From assembly GCA_951217055.1 (NCBI GenBank), contig OX578276.1, positions 121,953,299 through 122,017,298 of the forward strand: a stretch of DNA of 64,000 nucleotides, given 5' to 3'. This DNA comes from Gerris lacustris. Lineage: Eukaryota; Arthropoda; Insecta; Hemiptera; Gerridae. A program made the position numbers and the translations under genes. The notes beneath the pieces were generated by a model. The model made no database searches. It was not told the DNA's origin and was given only the letters and a program-made list of their open reading frames with translations. Positions 1 to 11,438 of this stretch are shown here, piece by piece. The stretch's first letter is position 1, and every line of letters begins with the position of its first letter.

Positions 1-1110
1 TTGAAGAGTAATACTCACTTAGCAAACTGGATCAGATTACTGTCCGTTTTTTTGGTTAATAAGCAGATTAATTTTGGCTCTTCAAGTTTTTTTTATTATT
101 ATTATGACTAATGTAAGTTTTATATGTATGATAAAAGTCATTAGATTTAATTAATTTTATAGCTATGGCTAAAATTAATTTATTTTCCAATAAAATATAA
201 TGGAATATGTTTCTTTTTCTTTTATCCAACTTGGAATGACTCGGAGCTATCATAAGGAATCTTTCGAAATCGAAATTTAGGACTTTAGGAGTCACAGTCA
301 ATCATTTTTTATGCTTAGTTATTTCTACTTCATACTGAATAACTATAAAGAAATCTAACCTTCTACCTATTCGAAAGTGTAAGTTCTGGTATTAGTGATG
401 TGTGAGGGCTTTCACTTTTATAATATGTTTAGATTTTACAATATATTTTCCCCTCACCTTACTTTGCTTTGATATTATACAGACGCATCATTACTGGCTA
501 CAAATTTTTTTAAAAAAGAAAATCTAAACAGAATATTTTATGATCGCATTGCATTGAAAATTTTAGGGTAAATATTACTCTTTCAGATCTTGATAGTGTT
601 TTTAAAGAAGGACATTTAAAATAATAAGAATATTATACATGTACATTTATTGTGTAGTGCTTTGTTGGACTATTAAATCAGACAAATTTAAAAAAGAAAA
701 AAAAATGTAGTTGCTGTATAATTTTTTTTTCTATCGGCATTATTTGTACATAATTCTTCTATGTAAATAAATAAATACAATGTTTTTTTTTTTCATTTCC
801 TATTGGCATTGACTGAAGAGAAAATTATGAGTTTTTATTACCTGATTTATCAAATAATTACCTTTTGTGAATGTTTTTCCTTAAAATTTGAACTACTACC
901 ACAATCTAAATATTAGATCAGACAAAGGTTTTAATAATTATGAGTTTAAACATAGACACTGACTCTATACTAGAGCTAAAAGAAGTTCTGGGTTGGAAAA
1001 AGATTTGCGTTAGAGAGCCAATGAGTTTTTGACGTCTCGAAGATCGGGCTAACTTGGAAAACAAAAATGTCACTGGTGAAGGGGTGTGGTCCTAAGGGTA
1101 ACCATTCAAG
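1..1110. other. AT-rich sequence, no gene seen
   Basis: Low-complexity AT-rich DNA with short open frames only. No domain, splice pair or terminal repeat was recognised. A short string near 403-425 (a gagggctttcacttttata-like stretch) recurs near 39025-39045, which hints at an old dispersed repeat. Confidence 0.4.
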
Positions 1111-1112
1111 GA

Positions 1113-1200
1113 ATAAATGCTGCACATCCATTTATTATACCTTGAAAATGCTAACCTCTACTAAATTAATGGCCAATAAATGCTCTTCAATCTATTTATT
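1113..1200. repeat. 90-bp dispersed repeat, copy 1
   Basis: About 88 bp here recur nearly unchanged at 2164-2251, where the segment interrupts a SINE, and hence again at the two tandem positions 2951 and 5902 bp further on. No terminal repeats or coding capacity were seen, and the family is unknown. Confidence 0.7.
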
Positions 1201-1258
1201 GTTATCCGTCACCTGTTGGTAAATTATTCTTTATCTACAAAGTTTACATTTTTTATTA

Positions 1259-1461
1259 TGACTATATTTGTATTTTTGCTAATGGATAATCAAGGTGTTT
1301 TTTTATAAATAAATTCACATTTATTAAAAAATATGATTTTCTTTATTCATTTCTATTATTTTTTGTGATTTGAATAAAGAAAATCATATTTTTTAATAAA
1401 TGTGAATTTATTTATAAAAAAACACCTTGATTATCCATTAGCAAAAATACAAATATAGTCA
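1259..1461. repeat. perfect 91-bp-arm inverted repeat
   Basis: Arms 1259-1349 and 1371-1461 are exact reverse complements by eye, separated by a 21-bp spacer. There is no open frame. Flanks read tttattatg on the left and gattataaaa on the right, so a short ATTAT-like target duplication is possible but not proven. It could be a foldback MITE or a recent palindromic duplication; a fold-back assembly error also gives this picture. Confidence 0.85.
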
Positions 1462-2036
1462 GATTATAAAAAGGTGTATACGTTTTAATAACGTTAATAA
1501 AAACTAAAAAATTTTTTATTATGAATATGTTTTAGCTCTGGCGGAAAGAATAAATTCCCTTCACGCAATAAACAGCAAAATATGATGCTCTTAAATATTT
1601 TACTATGAAGTTAGAATATCATAGGAGGTATATTGGTTTTCATGTGATTCATTGTAGTATGTACATACTATATTTCACTGATAGAAGTTCTAAATTTTAT
1701 ATAAAATTATAACAAAAATATAAAAACCTACTTGACCTAATGGTAATCAAAATGGATTTAAGTTTCATAATTTAATAAGGTTTCATAATTTCTCACCTTA
1801 AGATACATCCTACTGTATCAATTGGACAAATGTGTAGGGGAGACCGGGGCTGGTTGCTACACATTTTATTTTTATTTGGTCATGCCATAAGTTTTATGAA
1901 AGTAACTTAACATTAGTTCTTTAAAACCAACTGTTGGCTACCTCAATTATTTTTTTCGTCTTAATATTCACATCTCTTTTCGCAAGGACTTATAATCTGA
2001 GATAACTTAAATTGAAACAACCTACCCGCTGGGGTA

Positions 2037-2420
2037 GTAGTAGTCTAGTACTTCCTACTAGTACGGGTAGGACAAACCACTTGTTCGAACCTTGCAATTA
2101 GGCCATCACTTAGGCCCTTTTACGCCCCGCGGTAGAGAGTTCCAGCCACTTCCCACATCATACATAAATGATGCACATCCATTTATTATACCTCGAAAAT
2201 GCTAACCTCTACTAAATTAATGGCCAATGAATGCTCTTCAATCTATTTATTGGCCATGCCATATGCACATTGTACTGCCGAAGCGAGTATGATGTGATCA
2301 ATAGTGAGCCATATAAATCAGAGCGTCACGGCAAAGAATCGAACCCCGTCTCGTTCCACTCATGATTCAGTGATGGCCGAGCAGACGTGGTTTAACCCAC
2401 ACGGCCACGCTGGCTCTTCT
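2037..2420 (-). mobile_element. tRNA-derived SINE in unit 1
   Basis: On the minus strand this starts with a tRNA-like head (a gccgtgtgggttaa A-box region and a ggttcgattc B-box) and ends in a tagtagtag-type tail. It is flanked by the direct repeat gctggggta (2028-2036 and 2421-2429), a likely target duplication. A 90-bp dispersed repeat interrupts it at 2164-2251. The same family is present at 23589-23883. Confidence 0.8.
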
Positions 2421-3167
2421 GCTGGGGTAAGTTGTTACAGGTATTGGGGCAAAATGTGACTGTTATAATGGTAAAGGAACTTGCATGTTAAGAGTTGTTA
2501 GAAATTATTTATGGACGTTCCAAATGTCTTGAATTTATCAAGTACCTCATTCAAACACTTTTTTATACATTTTAGATTCAAGTAATATGATTTCAAGAAC
2601 TTCAACTACATTAGGTTGCTTGGGTTAGAATAATTAAACAACATCAAGTTTAACAATTTGTTTTACATCTAGCTACTTAATAGGAAAAATAGATAAGTAC
2701 CCAACATTTTATTAAAAAATAAAGTTTGAAAAGAAAAAAGTTTAGCTTATTAGTGAATTTTAAACAGTTTGCTTTAATTTACTTGTAATTAATTTGATAC
2801 TACTCATAAAAAAGGAAATGGCGAAATACTACTCTAAATAAGAAAGTGATACCCATTTGGCGATTAAAATTGATATTTTTTTCTAATAGTTTTTTTTATT
2901 ATAAGTAAAAGTTGATCAAAATCTCGGTTTAAACAGTTTATTTAATAATGATTCCACAATGATTTTTACATTCCTAGGATTGATTATTACAGATAAGAAG
3001 TATTGGGGCAGGTTGATACAGTGTAACAACTTATCCCATAGCAACCAGCCCCATGCTGCCATTTTGGACGCAATCGAGTAAAGTGTCTACACACATAAGT
3101 TTAAAAAATCGAATAAATTGTGATAATTAAGCTGAATGAACATTATTTTCAATCTACTATTTACTAA

Positions 3168-4796
3168 TAAATAAATAAATAAATAAATAAATAAGCCTCT
3201 TTATTGGTTCAAACACATAAAGTTTGTATAAAAAAAAAAAAAAAAAATTAAAATTAAATAGTTAATTTAATGTACTAAATACAAAATATATTTTACTTGT
3301 TACTACCAAGACTATAAAAAATAATGTTTTTTTTTTTTTTTTTTTTTTTTTTTTTCAGTTGTTAGAACCAGGCCCAGTTTGAGCGAAGGCCTCTCCCAAT
3401 TTATTCCACTCTTCGCGGTTCGTTGCTGTCCTATACCAAGCAAGTCCTGCCTTTTGCCGAATATCGTCTTCCCATCTTTTTTTCTGTCGCCCCTGCTTTC
3501 TTTTCCCTAAGTATGGTGTCCACAGTGTTGCCTCCTTGGTCCACCTTCCATCTTTTAATCTTGCCAAGTGGCCAGCCCAATTCCATTTTAGCAACTTGAC
3601 TGTTTGGACTACATCCTTAACCCCGGTCTCCTGTCTTATGATGCTACCTCTTATCTTATCTTTTAATCTGACTCCTTTCATGGACCTTTCCATTGCTCTT
3701 TGTGTCACTTCAAGTCTACGTAGAATGTTTTTGTTTAGGTTCCAAGTCTGAGAGCCGTAAGTAAGACATGGTAGGATACAAGTATTGAATACCTGGCCCT
3801 TCTTTCTTAGATTAATGCAAGGGTTCTTCATAATAAATTTCATAGCCCAATATTTCTTCCAAGCCAAGCAAATTCTCCTTCCTAATTCTTTTTCATTTTT
3901 GTCCTTAAAGCTGATTAGCTGTCCAAGATATGTAGCTTCATCCACCCACTGTAGATCCTTCTCACCTAGTTTTATTTTTTGTCTTTTACTGTTGGTTAGG
4001 AGAAGAGTTTTCTTTTCGTTTATTTTTAGGCCAGCGACTCTTCCTTTTACCTCCAATTCGTTTAACATATTTTCTAGGGCATCAGTTGACCTTGCAAAAA
4101 GAACCAAGTCATCAGCGAAACGCAAATGCGTTAGTCTTCTGTTGTTCATGTGTATCCCGTACTTGGTTTTAGCCCAGTCCAGTTTTCTAAACACCTCTTC
4201 CAATACACAGTTAAATAGTGATGGTGAAAGGGGGTCCCCTTGTTTTAAACCTCGCTGGACTTCAAAGAATGGACCTTTGGAATCTAAGACTATTCTCGCT
4301 TTACATGTTGAATATGTATTCTTAATAATGTTTATATATTTTGTGTGGATTTTTTGAGATTGAAGTGCTGAATATAAGAACTGGTGTGAGATAGAATCAA
4401 ATGCTTTTTCATAGTCAACTAAAGCTATATATAGGCTGTCTTGAAATTCTATGGCTTTTTCTATAACTTGGTTGATAACTTGGATATGATCAATAGTAGA
4501 AAAACCTGATCTGAAGCCTGCTTGTTCGGTGGGCTGCTGTACTTCAAGATCTTCTTTTATTCTGTTAAGGATGAATTTATTAAATATTTTACTTGTAGTT
4601 GATGTTAAGCTAAGTGGGCGGTAGTTGTTCAGGTCTTCTTTATCTCCTTTTTTATGTAAAAGTATTATGTCTGTAGCAGTCCATGCCTTGGGCACTTCTT
4701 CACTTTGCAGCACTAGGTTAAACAGATCAATCCATATTTTCTTCATTGTCGGGAAGGTTATTGCTATAACTTCGTTTGTGATGCCGTCACTTCCTT
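3168..4796 (-). mobile_element. 5'-truncated RTE-clade LINE, copy 1
   Basis: A non-LTR retrotransposon fragment of about 1.63 kb. Its 3' end lies at the low coordinate and finishes in a TTATTTA-type short tandem tail, as RTE elements often do, rather than in a pure poly(A). The 5' end is lost inside the reverse transcriptase, so the endonuclease domain is absent. It sits between transposon positions 3167 and (in the empty copy) 9070. Confidence 0.85.
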
Positions 4797-4815
4797 GGGG
4801 CTGGTTGCTACACAT
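3355..4815 (-). pseudogene. RTE-type reverse transcriptase, N-terminally truncated
   Basis: The open frame of 486 codons shows reverse transcriptase blocks in order: YRPLSL (about residues 65-70), VDYEKAFD (133-140, catalytic Asp), GLKQGDPLSP (189-198) and the FADD catalytic box (233-236). A C-terminal GHLARLKDGRW...RWEDDI region is typical of the RTE clade. The first few residues are read from the adjoining transposon end, so the true LINE part starts near residue 8. The upstream endonuclease is missing; the fragment cannot be autonomous although its frame is undamaged, implying recent insertion. The stop codon is followed directly by an A tract on the coding strand. Confidence 0.88.
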
Positions 4816-4987
4816 TTTATTTTTATTTGGTCATGCCATAAGTTTTATGAAAGTAACTTAACATTAGTTCTTTAAAACCAACTGTTGGCTACCTCAATTA
4901 TTTTTTTCGTCTTAATATTCACATCTCTTTTCGCAAGGACTTATAATCTGAGATAACTTAAATTGAAACAACCTACCCGCTGGGGTA

Positions 4988-5371
4988 GTAGTAGTCTAGT
5001 ACTTCCTACTAGTACGGGTAGGACAAACCACTTGTTCGAACCTTGCAATTAGGCCATCACTTAGGCCCTTTTACGCCCCGCGGTAGAGAGTTCCAGCCAC
5101 TTCCCACATCATACATAAATGATGCACATCCATTTATTATACCTCGAAAATGCTAACCTCTACTAAATTAATGGCCAATGAATGCTCTTCAATCTATTTA
5201 TTGGCCATGCCATATGCACATTGTACTGCCGAAGCGAGTATGATGTGATCAATAGTGAGCCATATAAATCAGAGCGTCACGGCAAAGAATCGAACCCCGT
5301 CTCGTTCCACTCATGATTCAGTGATGGCCGAGCAGACGTGGTTTAACCCACACGGCCACGCTGGCTCTTCT
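4988..5371 (-). mobile_element. tRNA-derived SINE in unit 2
   Basis: Tandem copy of the SINE at 2037-2420, displaced by 2951 bp. It arose with the array and is not an independent insertion. Confidence 0.8.
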
Positions 5372-6118
5372 GCTGGGGTAAGTTGTTACAGGTATTGGGG
5401 CAAAATGTGACTGTTATAATGGTAAAGGAACTTGCATGTTAAGAGTTGTTAGAAATTATTTATGGACGTTCCAAATGTCTTGAATTTATCAAGTACCTCA
5501 TTCAAACACTTTTTTATACATTTTAGATTCAAGTAATATGATTTCAAGAACTTCAACTACATTAGGTTGCTTGGGTTAGAATAATTAAACAACATCAAGT
5601 TTAACAATTTGTTTTACATCTAGCTACTTAATAGGAAAAATAGATAAGTACCCAACATTTTATTAAAAAATAAAGTTTGAAAAGAAAAAAGTTTAGCTTA
5701 TTAGTGAATTTTAAACAGTTTGCTTTAATTTACTTGTAATTAATTTGATACTACTCATAAAAAAGGAAATGGCGAAATACTACTCTAAATAAGAAAGTGA
5801 TACCCATTTGGCGATTAAAATTGATATTTTTTTCTAATAGTTTTTTTTATTATAAGTAAAAGTTGATCAAAATCTCGGTTTAAACAGTTTATTTAATAAT
5901 GATTCCACAATGATTTTTACATTCCTAGGATTGATTATTACAGATAAGAAGTATTGGGGCAGGTTGATACAGTGTAACAACTTATCCCATAGCAACCAGC
6001 CCCATGCTGCCATTTTGGACGCAATCGAGTAAAGTGTCTACACACATAAGTTTAAAAAATCGAATAAATTGTGATAATTAAGCTGAATGAACATTATTTT
6101 CAATCTACTATTTACTAA

Positions 6119-7747
6119 TAAATAAATAAATAAATAAATAAATAAGCCTCTTTATTGGTTCAAACACATAAAGTTTGTATAAAAAAAAAAAAAAAAAATT
6201 AAAATTAAATAGTTAATTTAATGTACTAAATACAAAATATATTTTACTTGTTACTACCAAGACTATAAAAAATAATGTTTTTTTTTTTTTTTTTTTTTTT
6301 TTTTTTCAGTTGTTAGAACCAGGCCCAGTTTGAGCGAAGGCCTCTCCCAATTTATTCCACTCTTCGCGGTTCGTTGCTGTCCTATACCAAGCAAGTCCTG
6401 CCTTTTGCCGAATATCGTCTTCCCATCTTTTTTTCTGTCGCCCCTGCTTTCTTTTCCCTAAGTATGGTGTCCACAGTGTTGCCTCCTTGGTCCACCTTCC
6501 ATCTTTTAATCTTGCCAAGTGGCCAGCCCAATTCCATTTTAGCAACTTGACTGTTTGGACTACATCCTTAACCCCGGTCTCCTGTCTTATGATGCTACCT
6601 CTTATCTTATCTTTTAATCTGACTCCTTTCATGGACCTTTCCATTGCTCTTTGTGTCACTTCAAGTCTACGTAGAATGTTTTTGTTTAGGTTCCAAGTCT
6701 GAGAGCCGTAAGTAAGACATGGTAGGATACAAGTATTGAATACCTGGCCCTTCTTTCTTAGATTAATGCAAGGGTTCTTCATAATAAATTTCATAGCCCA
6801 ATATTTCTTCCAAGCCAAGCAAATTCTCCTTCCTAATTCTTTTTCATTTTTGTCCTTAAAGCTGATTAGCTGTCCAAGATATGTAGCTTCATCCACCCAC
6901 TGTAGATCCTTCTCACCTAGTTTTATTTTTTGTCTTTTACTGTTGGTTAGGAGAAGAGTTTTCTTTTCGTTTATTTTTAGGCCAGCGACTCTTCCTTTTA
7001 CCTCCAATTCGTTTAACATATTTTCTAGGGCATCAGTTGACCTTGCAAAAAGAACCAAGTCATCAGCGAAACGCAAATGCGTTAGTCTTCTGTTGTTCAT
7101 GTGTATCCCGTACTTGGTTTTAGCCCAGTCCAGTTTTCTAAACACCTCTTCCAATACACAGTTAAATAGTGATGGTGAAAGGGGGTCCCCTTGTTTTAAA
7201 CCTCGCTGGACTTCAAAGAATGGACCTTTGGAATCTAAGACTATTCTCGCTTTACATGTTGAATATGTATTCTTAATAATGTTTATATATTTTGTGTGGA
7301 TTTTTTGAGATTGAAGTGCTGAATATAAGAACTGGTGTGAGATAGAATCAAATGCTTTTTCATAGTCAACTAAAGCTATATATAGGCTGTCTTGAAATTC
7401 TATGGCTTTTTCTATAACTTGGTTGATAACTTGGATATGATCAATAGTAGAAAAACCTGATCTGAAGCCTGCTTGTTCGGTGGGCTGCTGTACTTCAAGA
7501 TCTTCTTTTATTCTGTTAAGGATGAATTTATTAAATATTTTACTTGTAGTTGATGTTAAGCTAAGTGGGCGGTAGTTGTTCAGGTCTTCTTTATCTCCTT
7601 TTTTATGTAAAAGTATTATGTCTGTAGCAGTCCATGCCTTGGGCACTTCTTCACTTTGCAGCACTAGGTTAAACAGATCAATCCATATTTTCTTCATTGT
7701 CGGGAAGGTTATTGCTATAACTTCGTTTGTGATGCCGTCACTTCCTT
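6119..7747 (-). mobile_element. 5'-truncated RTE-clade LINE, copy 2
   Basis: Same element as 3168-4796, displaced by 2951 bp within the tandem array. Being identical to copy 1 with identical junctions, it is a duplicate of one insertion and not a second insertion. Confidence 0.85.
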
Positions 7748-7766
7748 GGGGCTGGTTGCTACACAT
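6306..7766 (-). pseudogene. RTE-type reverse transcriptase, duplicate
   Basis: Identical in translation to the frame at 3355-4815 (486 codons, FADD box intact, no endonuclease). Zero differences between the copies suggests either a very recent duplication or an assembly duplication. Confidence 0.88.
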
Positions 7767-9069
7767 TTTATTTTTATTTGGTCATGCCATAAGTTTTATG
7801 AAAGTAACTTAACATTAGTTCTTTAAAACCAACTGTTGGCTACCTCAATTATTTTTTTCGTCTTAATATTCACATCTCTTTTCGCAAGGACTTATAATCT
7901 GAGATAACTTAAATTGAAACAACCTACCCGCTGGGGTAGTAGTAGTCTAGTACTTCCTACTAGTACGGGTAGGACAAACCACTTGTTCGAACCTTGCAAT
8001 TAGGCCATCACTTAGGCCCTTTTACGCCCCGCGGTAGAGAGTTCCAGCCACTTCCCACATCATACATAAATGATGCACATCCATTTATTATACCTCGAAA
8101 ATGCTAACCTCTACTAAATTAATGGCCAATGAATGCTCTTCAATCTATTTATTGGCCATGCCATATGCACATTGTACTGCCGAAGCGAGTATGATGTGAT
8201 CAATAGTGAGCCATATAAATCAGAGCGTCACGGCAAAGAATCGAACCCCGTCTCGTTCCACTCATGATTCAGTGATGGCCGAGCAGACGTGGTTTAACCC
8301 ACACGGCCACGCTGGCTCTTCTGCTGGGGTAAGTTGTTACAGGTATTGGGGCAAAATGTGACTGTTATAATGGTAAAGGAACTTGCATGTTAAGAGTTGT
8401 TAGAAATTATTTATGGACGTTCCAAATGTCTTGAATTTATCAAGTACCTCATTCAAACACTTTTTTATACATTTTAGATTCAAGTAATATGATTTCAAGA
8501 ACTTCAACTACATTAGGTTGCTTGGGTTAGAATAATTAAACAACATCAAGTTTAACAATTTGTTTTACATCTAGCTACTTAATAGGAAAAATAGATAAGT
8601 ACCCAACATTTTATTAAAAAATAAAGTTTGAAAAGAAAAAAGTTTAGCTTATTAGTGAATTTTAAACAGTTTGCTTTAATTTACTTGTAATTAATTTGAT
8701 ACTACTCATAAAAAAGGAAATGGCGAAATACTACTCTAAATAAGAAAGTGATACCCATTTGGCGATTAAAATTGATATTTTTTTCTAATAGTTTTTTTTA
8801 TTATAAGTAAAAGTTGATCAAAATCTCGGTTTAAACAGTTTATTTAATAATGATTCCACAATGATTTTTACATTCCTAGGATTGATTATTACAGATAAGA
8901 AGTATTGGGGCAGGTTGATACAGTGTAACAACTTATCCCATAGCAACCAGCCCCATGCTGCCATTTTGGACGCAATCGAGTAAAGTGTCTACACACATAA
9001 GTTTAAAAAATCGAATAAATTGTGATAATTAAGCTGAATGAACATTATTTTCAATCTACTATTTACTAA
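7748..9069. repeat. partial third tandem unit (transposon left part only)
   Basis: This matches 1846-3167 and then diverges at 9070, where the LINE tail of units 1 and 2 is replaced by the uninterrupted right part of the transposon. The LINE insertion point is thus visible as the empty site in this copy. Confidence 0.88.
7939..8322 (-). mobile_element. tRNA-derived SINE in unit 3
   Basis: Tandem copy of the SINE at 2037-2420, displaced by 5902 bp. It is carried by the partial third unit. Confidence 0.8.
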
Positions 9070-9306
9070 AGCTACATTTAAAAAAAAAGTAAGATTGCAG
9101 AACATATTTTAAAGCACCTACTTTTTTTACTTTTAGGGGTTTAAAACCTAAATCAGGACGTATCTGTCGAATGAAGGGACCTGTTCTCAAGCTGATAACA
9201 GAAGAACTAAGATTTCTTGCCCTTGACAGACTGAGATATGCATTGTAGACCTCTCCACCTCAGTTCAAATTAAATTAAGCATGTAACAACCAGCCCCTGT
9301 CTCCCC

Positions 9307-10186
9307 TACTGATTTTCCCCACTTCATGGAAAAACATTGAATAGTCCAGTCGACAAGTACATTTTACCTTGCAAAAGGTCATAAAAACTTTTTTCTTACT
9401 GTATGTACCTAGACATTAGTTAAAAACCCAAGTTTTCGACCTCCTAGACCCTGTGCTAACCCAGAGGGGGGTCAAAATACGCGAAATTTTAGTGTTTCTT
9501 TTAGTTTTTTCTTTATAACTCTTTACCTATATGTCCTGAAAAAAAGTGACCGTATCTTTCTTGTATATAATACTATTTTAGAGCACTAAATTTGCAACAG
9601 CTTTTATTTACCACATTTTTTCCTAAACCCTATACTTTCCTAAATATAGAGCTTCAAAGATGCAATATTTTTTTTAAAATATCAAAAATAACACTTTTTC
9701 TGAGGACGAAAGGGGTCTATTTGTGCTATCGCACCCCTCCCAGTTAGATATTTTGGGTATATTCTACCTATGGAAGTACAAATAACCACCACTAACTACA
9801 ACTACTAACCACTATTAACCAATACTATCCGCCACCTACCTACAATAAACTAAATTTTCGAATTGGAAACAATTTTTATATTTCACATTTTTTCTAAACC
9901 CTATACTTTCGTGAAGAGTTATAAAGAAAAAACTAAGAGAAACACTAAAATTTCGCGTATTTTGGCCCCCCCTCTGGGTTAGCACAGGGTCTAGGAGGTC
10001 GAAAACTTGGGTTTTTAACTAATGTCTAGGTACATACAGTAAGAAAAAAGTTTTTATGACCTTTTGCAAGGTAGACCCTTATTTTTAATACCTGTTGACT
10101 GGACTATGAAATGTTTATTTGTGGATTCAATGCCTAAAAACATATCTATAATCCAATGTTTTTCCATGAAATGGAGAAAATGAGTA
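9307..10186. mobile_element. foldback element with long inverted arms
   Basis: Outer ends (tactgattttccccacttcatgg and the complementary ccatgaaatggagaaaatgagta) and inner arms (about 9357-9530 against 9912-10073) form a long imperfect inverted repeat around a roughly 380-bp centre. The arms share a gacctcctagaccctgtgct-type string in opposite orientations. No coding frame was found. Its left end is contiguous with the TA that borders the transposon ending at 9306. A target duplication was not identified. Confidence 0.75.
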
Positions 10187-10750
10187 TTTTTTTATGTAGT
10201 TTTAAGCCTTCACTTTTCTATAACATTTCATTACCGATATTATATTTAATGATTTTCGGAGTAAAATAAAACTATTTCATTAAGTATACATATTCGCAAA
10301 AAAAAGAGTGATTTTGATCTATGGACAGAATTATTAATATCGCAATTTGTAAAAGGTTTATAAATAACCTTTTGTGATCAAACAAATGATGATCCCCCAC
10401 CCCTTCAGTCTGGTGGCCTTTTTCCTTTTTTCACATAAGTTAGCCAACCTTAGTGTCGCAAAAAAAATTCTTCTGGTAATACTCTTTCAGTATCCAAATT
10501 TGATTAAAATTGGGCTATTAGGTAGTTGACTGACATGACAAAAAAAATCCCTGATTTCAAACAGATTTCTTTTTTGGAATTGTTGAATTCAGACATAAAA
10601 AAAATTCTTCAGAATGATCACAATATTTCTATTACCTATGCAAGTGAAAACCTTGATTTTTTTTCGACCTCAGGGGTCTCTGGTTTGATCCCCCATGGAG
10701 TCTCAATGTTTTTTATTGGTAATAACGCCAAGGTAAATTACATTTTTTCA
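10187..10750. other. no recognisable gene
   Basis: AT-rich repeat-like sequence. A 90-codon open frame at 10526-10798 lies here and in the adjoining tandem repeat. It has no recognisable domain and runs into repeat DNA, so I do not call it a gene. Confidence 0.4.
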
Positions 10751-11275
10751 GAAAATTTTCATTGCCCCACCATAAGGTATTATCATGAATTATTTTAAAA
10801 TTTTAAGACCAGCTGCTATATGGTGCTTGGGGGGGGGGGGATTTTTGGGTATATTTGGACTCATATAACCATTATAGAATCCACAATTTAAAAAATCATA
10901 TGTATGTATTTATATATAATATTTATCCTACTCTTCAGAAGCTTTCATTTGATACCCCACTCAAAATTTAAAAAAATGAAATTTTGGGCACACTGCTCAT
11001 GTGCGCCCACAAACTTGGCAATTTAAAAAAAAATTAGGATAGCCCTCCTGGAATTTTCATTGCTCCACAATAAGGTATTAGCATGAATTATTTCAAAATT
11101 TTAGGACCAGCGATTATATAGCGGTTGGGTGGCGGGATTTTTTTGGGTATATTTCAAATCATAAAACCAATAAAGAATGCAAAATTTAAAAAAAGCTTAT
11201 ATATATTTTTAAGCTACTGTTCAGCAGCTTTCATTTGATACCTCACTTGAAAATTCGTTACCCACTCGAGAAGTA
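10751..11275. repeat. two degenerate ~300-bp tandem units
   Basis: Unit 1 (10751-11049) and partial unit 2 (11050-11275) share the order: ttttcattgc-ccac-ataaggtatta, a catgaattatttyaaaatttta stretch, a G-rich run, a gggtatatt string, and agctttcatttgata near the end. Divergence is moderate. No coding potential was seen. Confidence 0.7.
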
Positions 11276-11438
11276 TCTACGAAACCCTAAAAATTGTAGC
11301 TAAAAACTAGTCCCCCCTGCTAGTTTTGCCCTGATATAATATAAAATACTTTAACTGAAGTTATAGCTGAATGTAGGTCGAACAGGTAAGATCTGTAGCA
11401 GAAGAAAAAAGGAAAAATGATTTAACGATACCCTAGAA

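Larger units (their letters stand above)
1846..4796. repeat. 2951-bp tandem unit 1
   Basis: The unit consists of the transposon left part (with nested SINE) followed by a 5'-truncated RTE LINE. Unit 2 repeats it at exactly +2951 bp, including identical homopolymer lengths (a T run of 29 at 3327-3355 and 6278-6306) and identical reverse transcriptase translations. Confidence 0.9.
4797..7747. repeat. 2951-bp tandem unit 2
   Basis: Second copy, indistinguishable by eye from unit 1. It begins exactly where the LINE 5' end meets the transposon string ggggctggttgctac, nine bases inside the transposon end. Confidence 0.9.
1837..9306. mobile_element. TIR DNA transposon expanded by a LINE-bearing tandem array
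   Basis: The left end GGGGAGACCGGGGCTGGTTG and the right end (reverse complement GGGGAGACAGGGGCTGGTTG) form terminal inverted repeats, each bordered by TA (1835-1836 and 9307-9308). The transposon proper is only about 1.6 kb: a left part (1837-3167) and a right part (9070-9306). The rest is the tandem array described separately. No transposase was recognised, so it is non-autonomous. The 2-bp TA duplication and GGGGAGAC ends do not let me fix the superfamily with confidence. Confidence 0.75.

Noticed and set aside
3785..4357. 190-codon plus-strand frame opposite the LINE reverse transcriptase (also at 6736-7308)
   Set aside because: Antisense shadow of the RT reading frame; no domain, and the same frame recurs only because the LINE is duplicated.
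1835..9308. Assigning the transposon firmly to ISL2EU or another named superfamily
   Set aside because: End motif and TA border are suggestive only; no transposase is present to decide.
10526..10798. 90-codon plus-strand frame
   Set aside because: It runs into a tandem repeat unit and has no recognisable domain or codon pattern.
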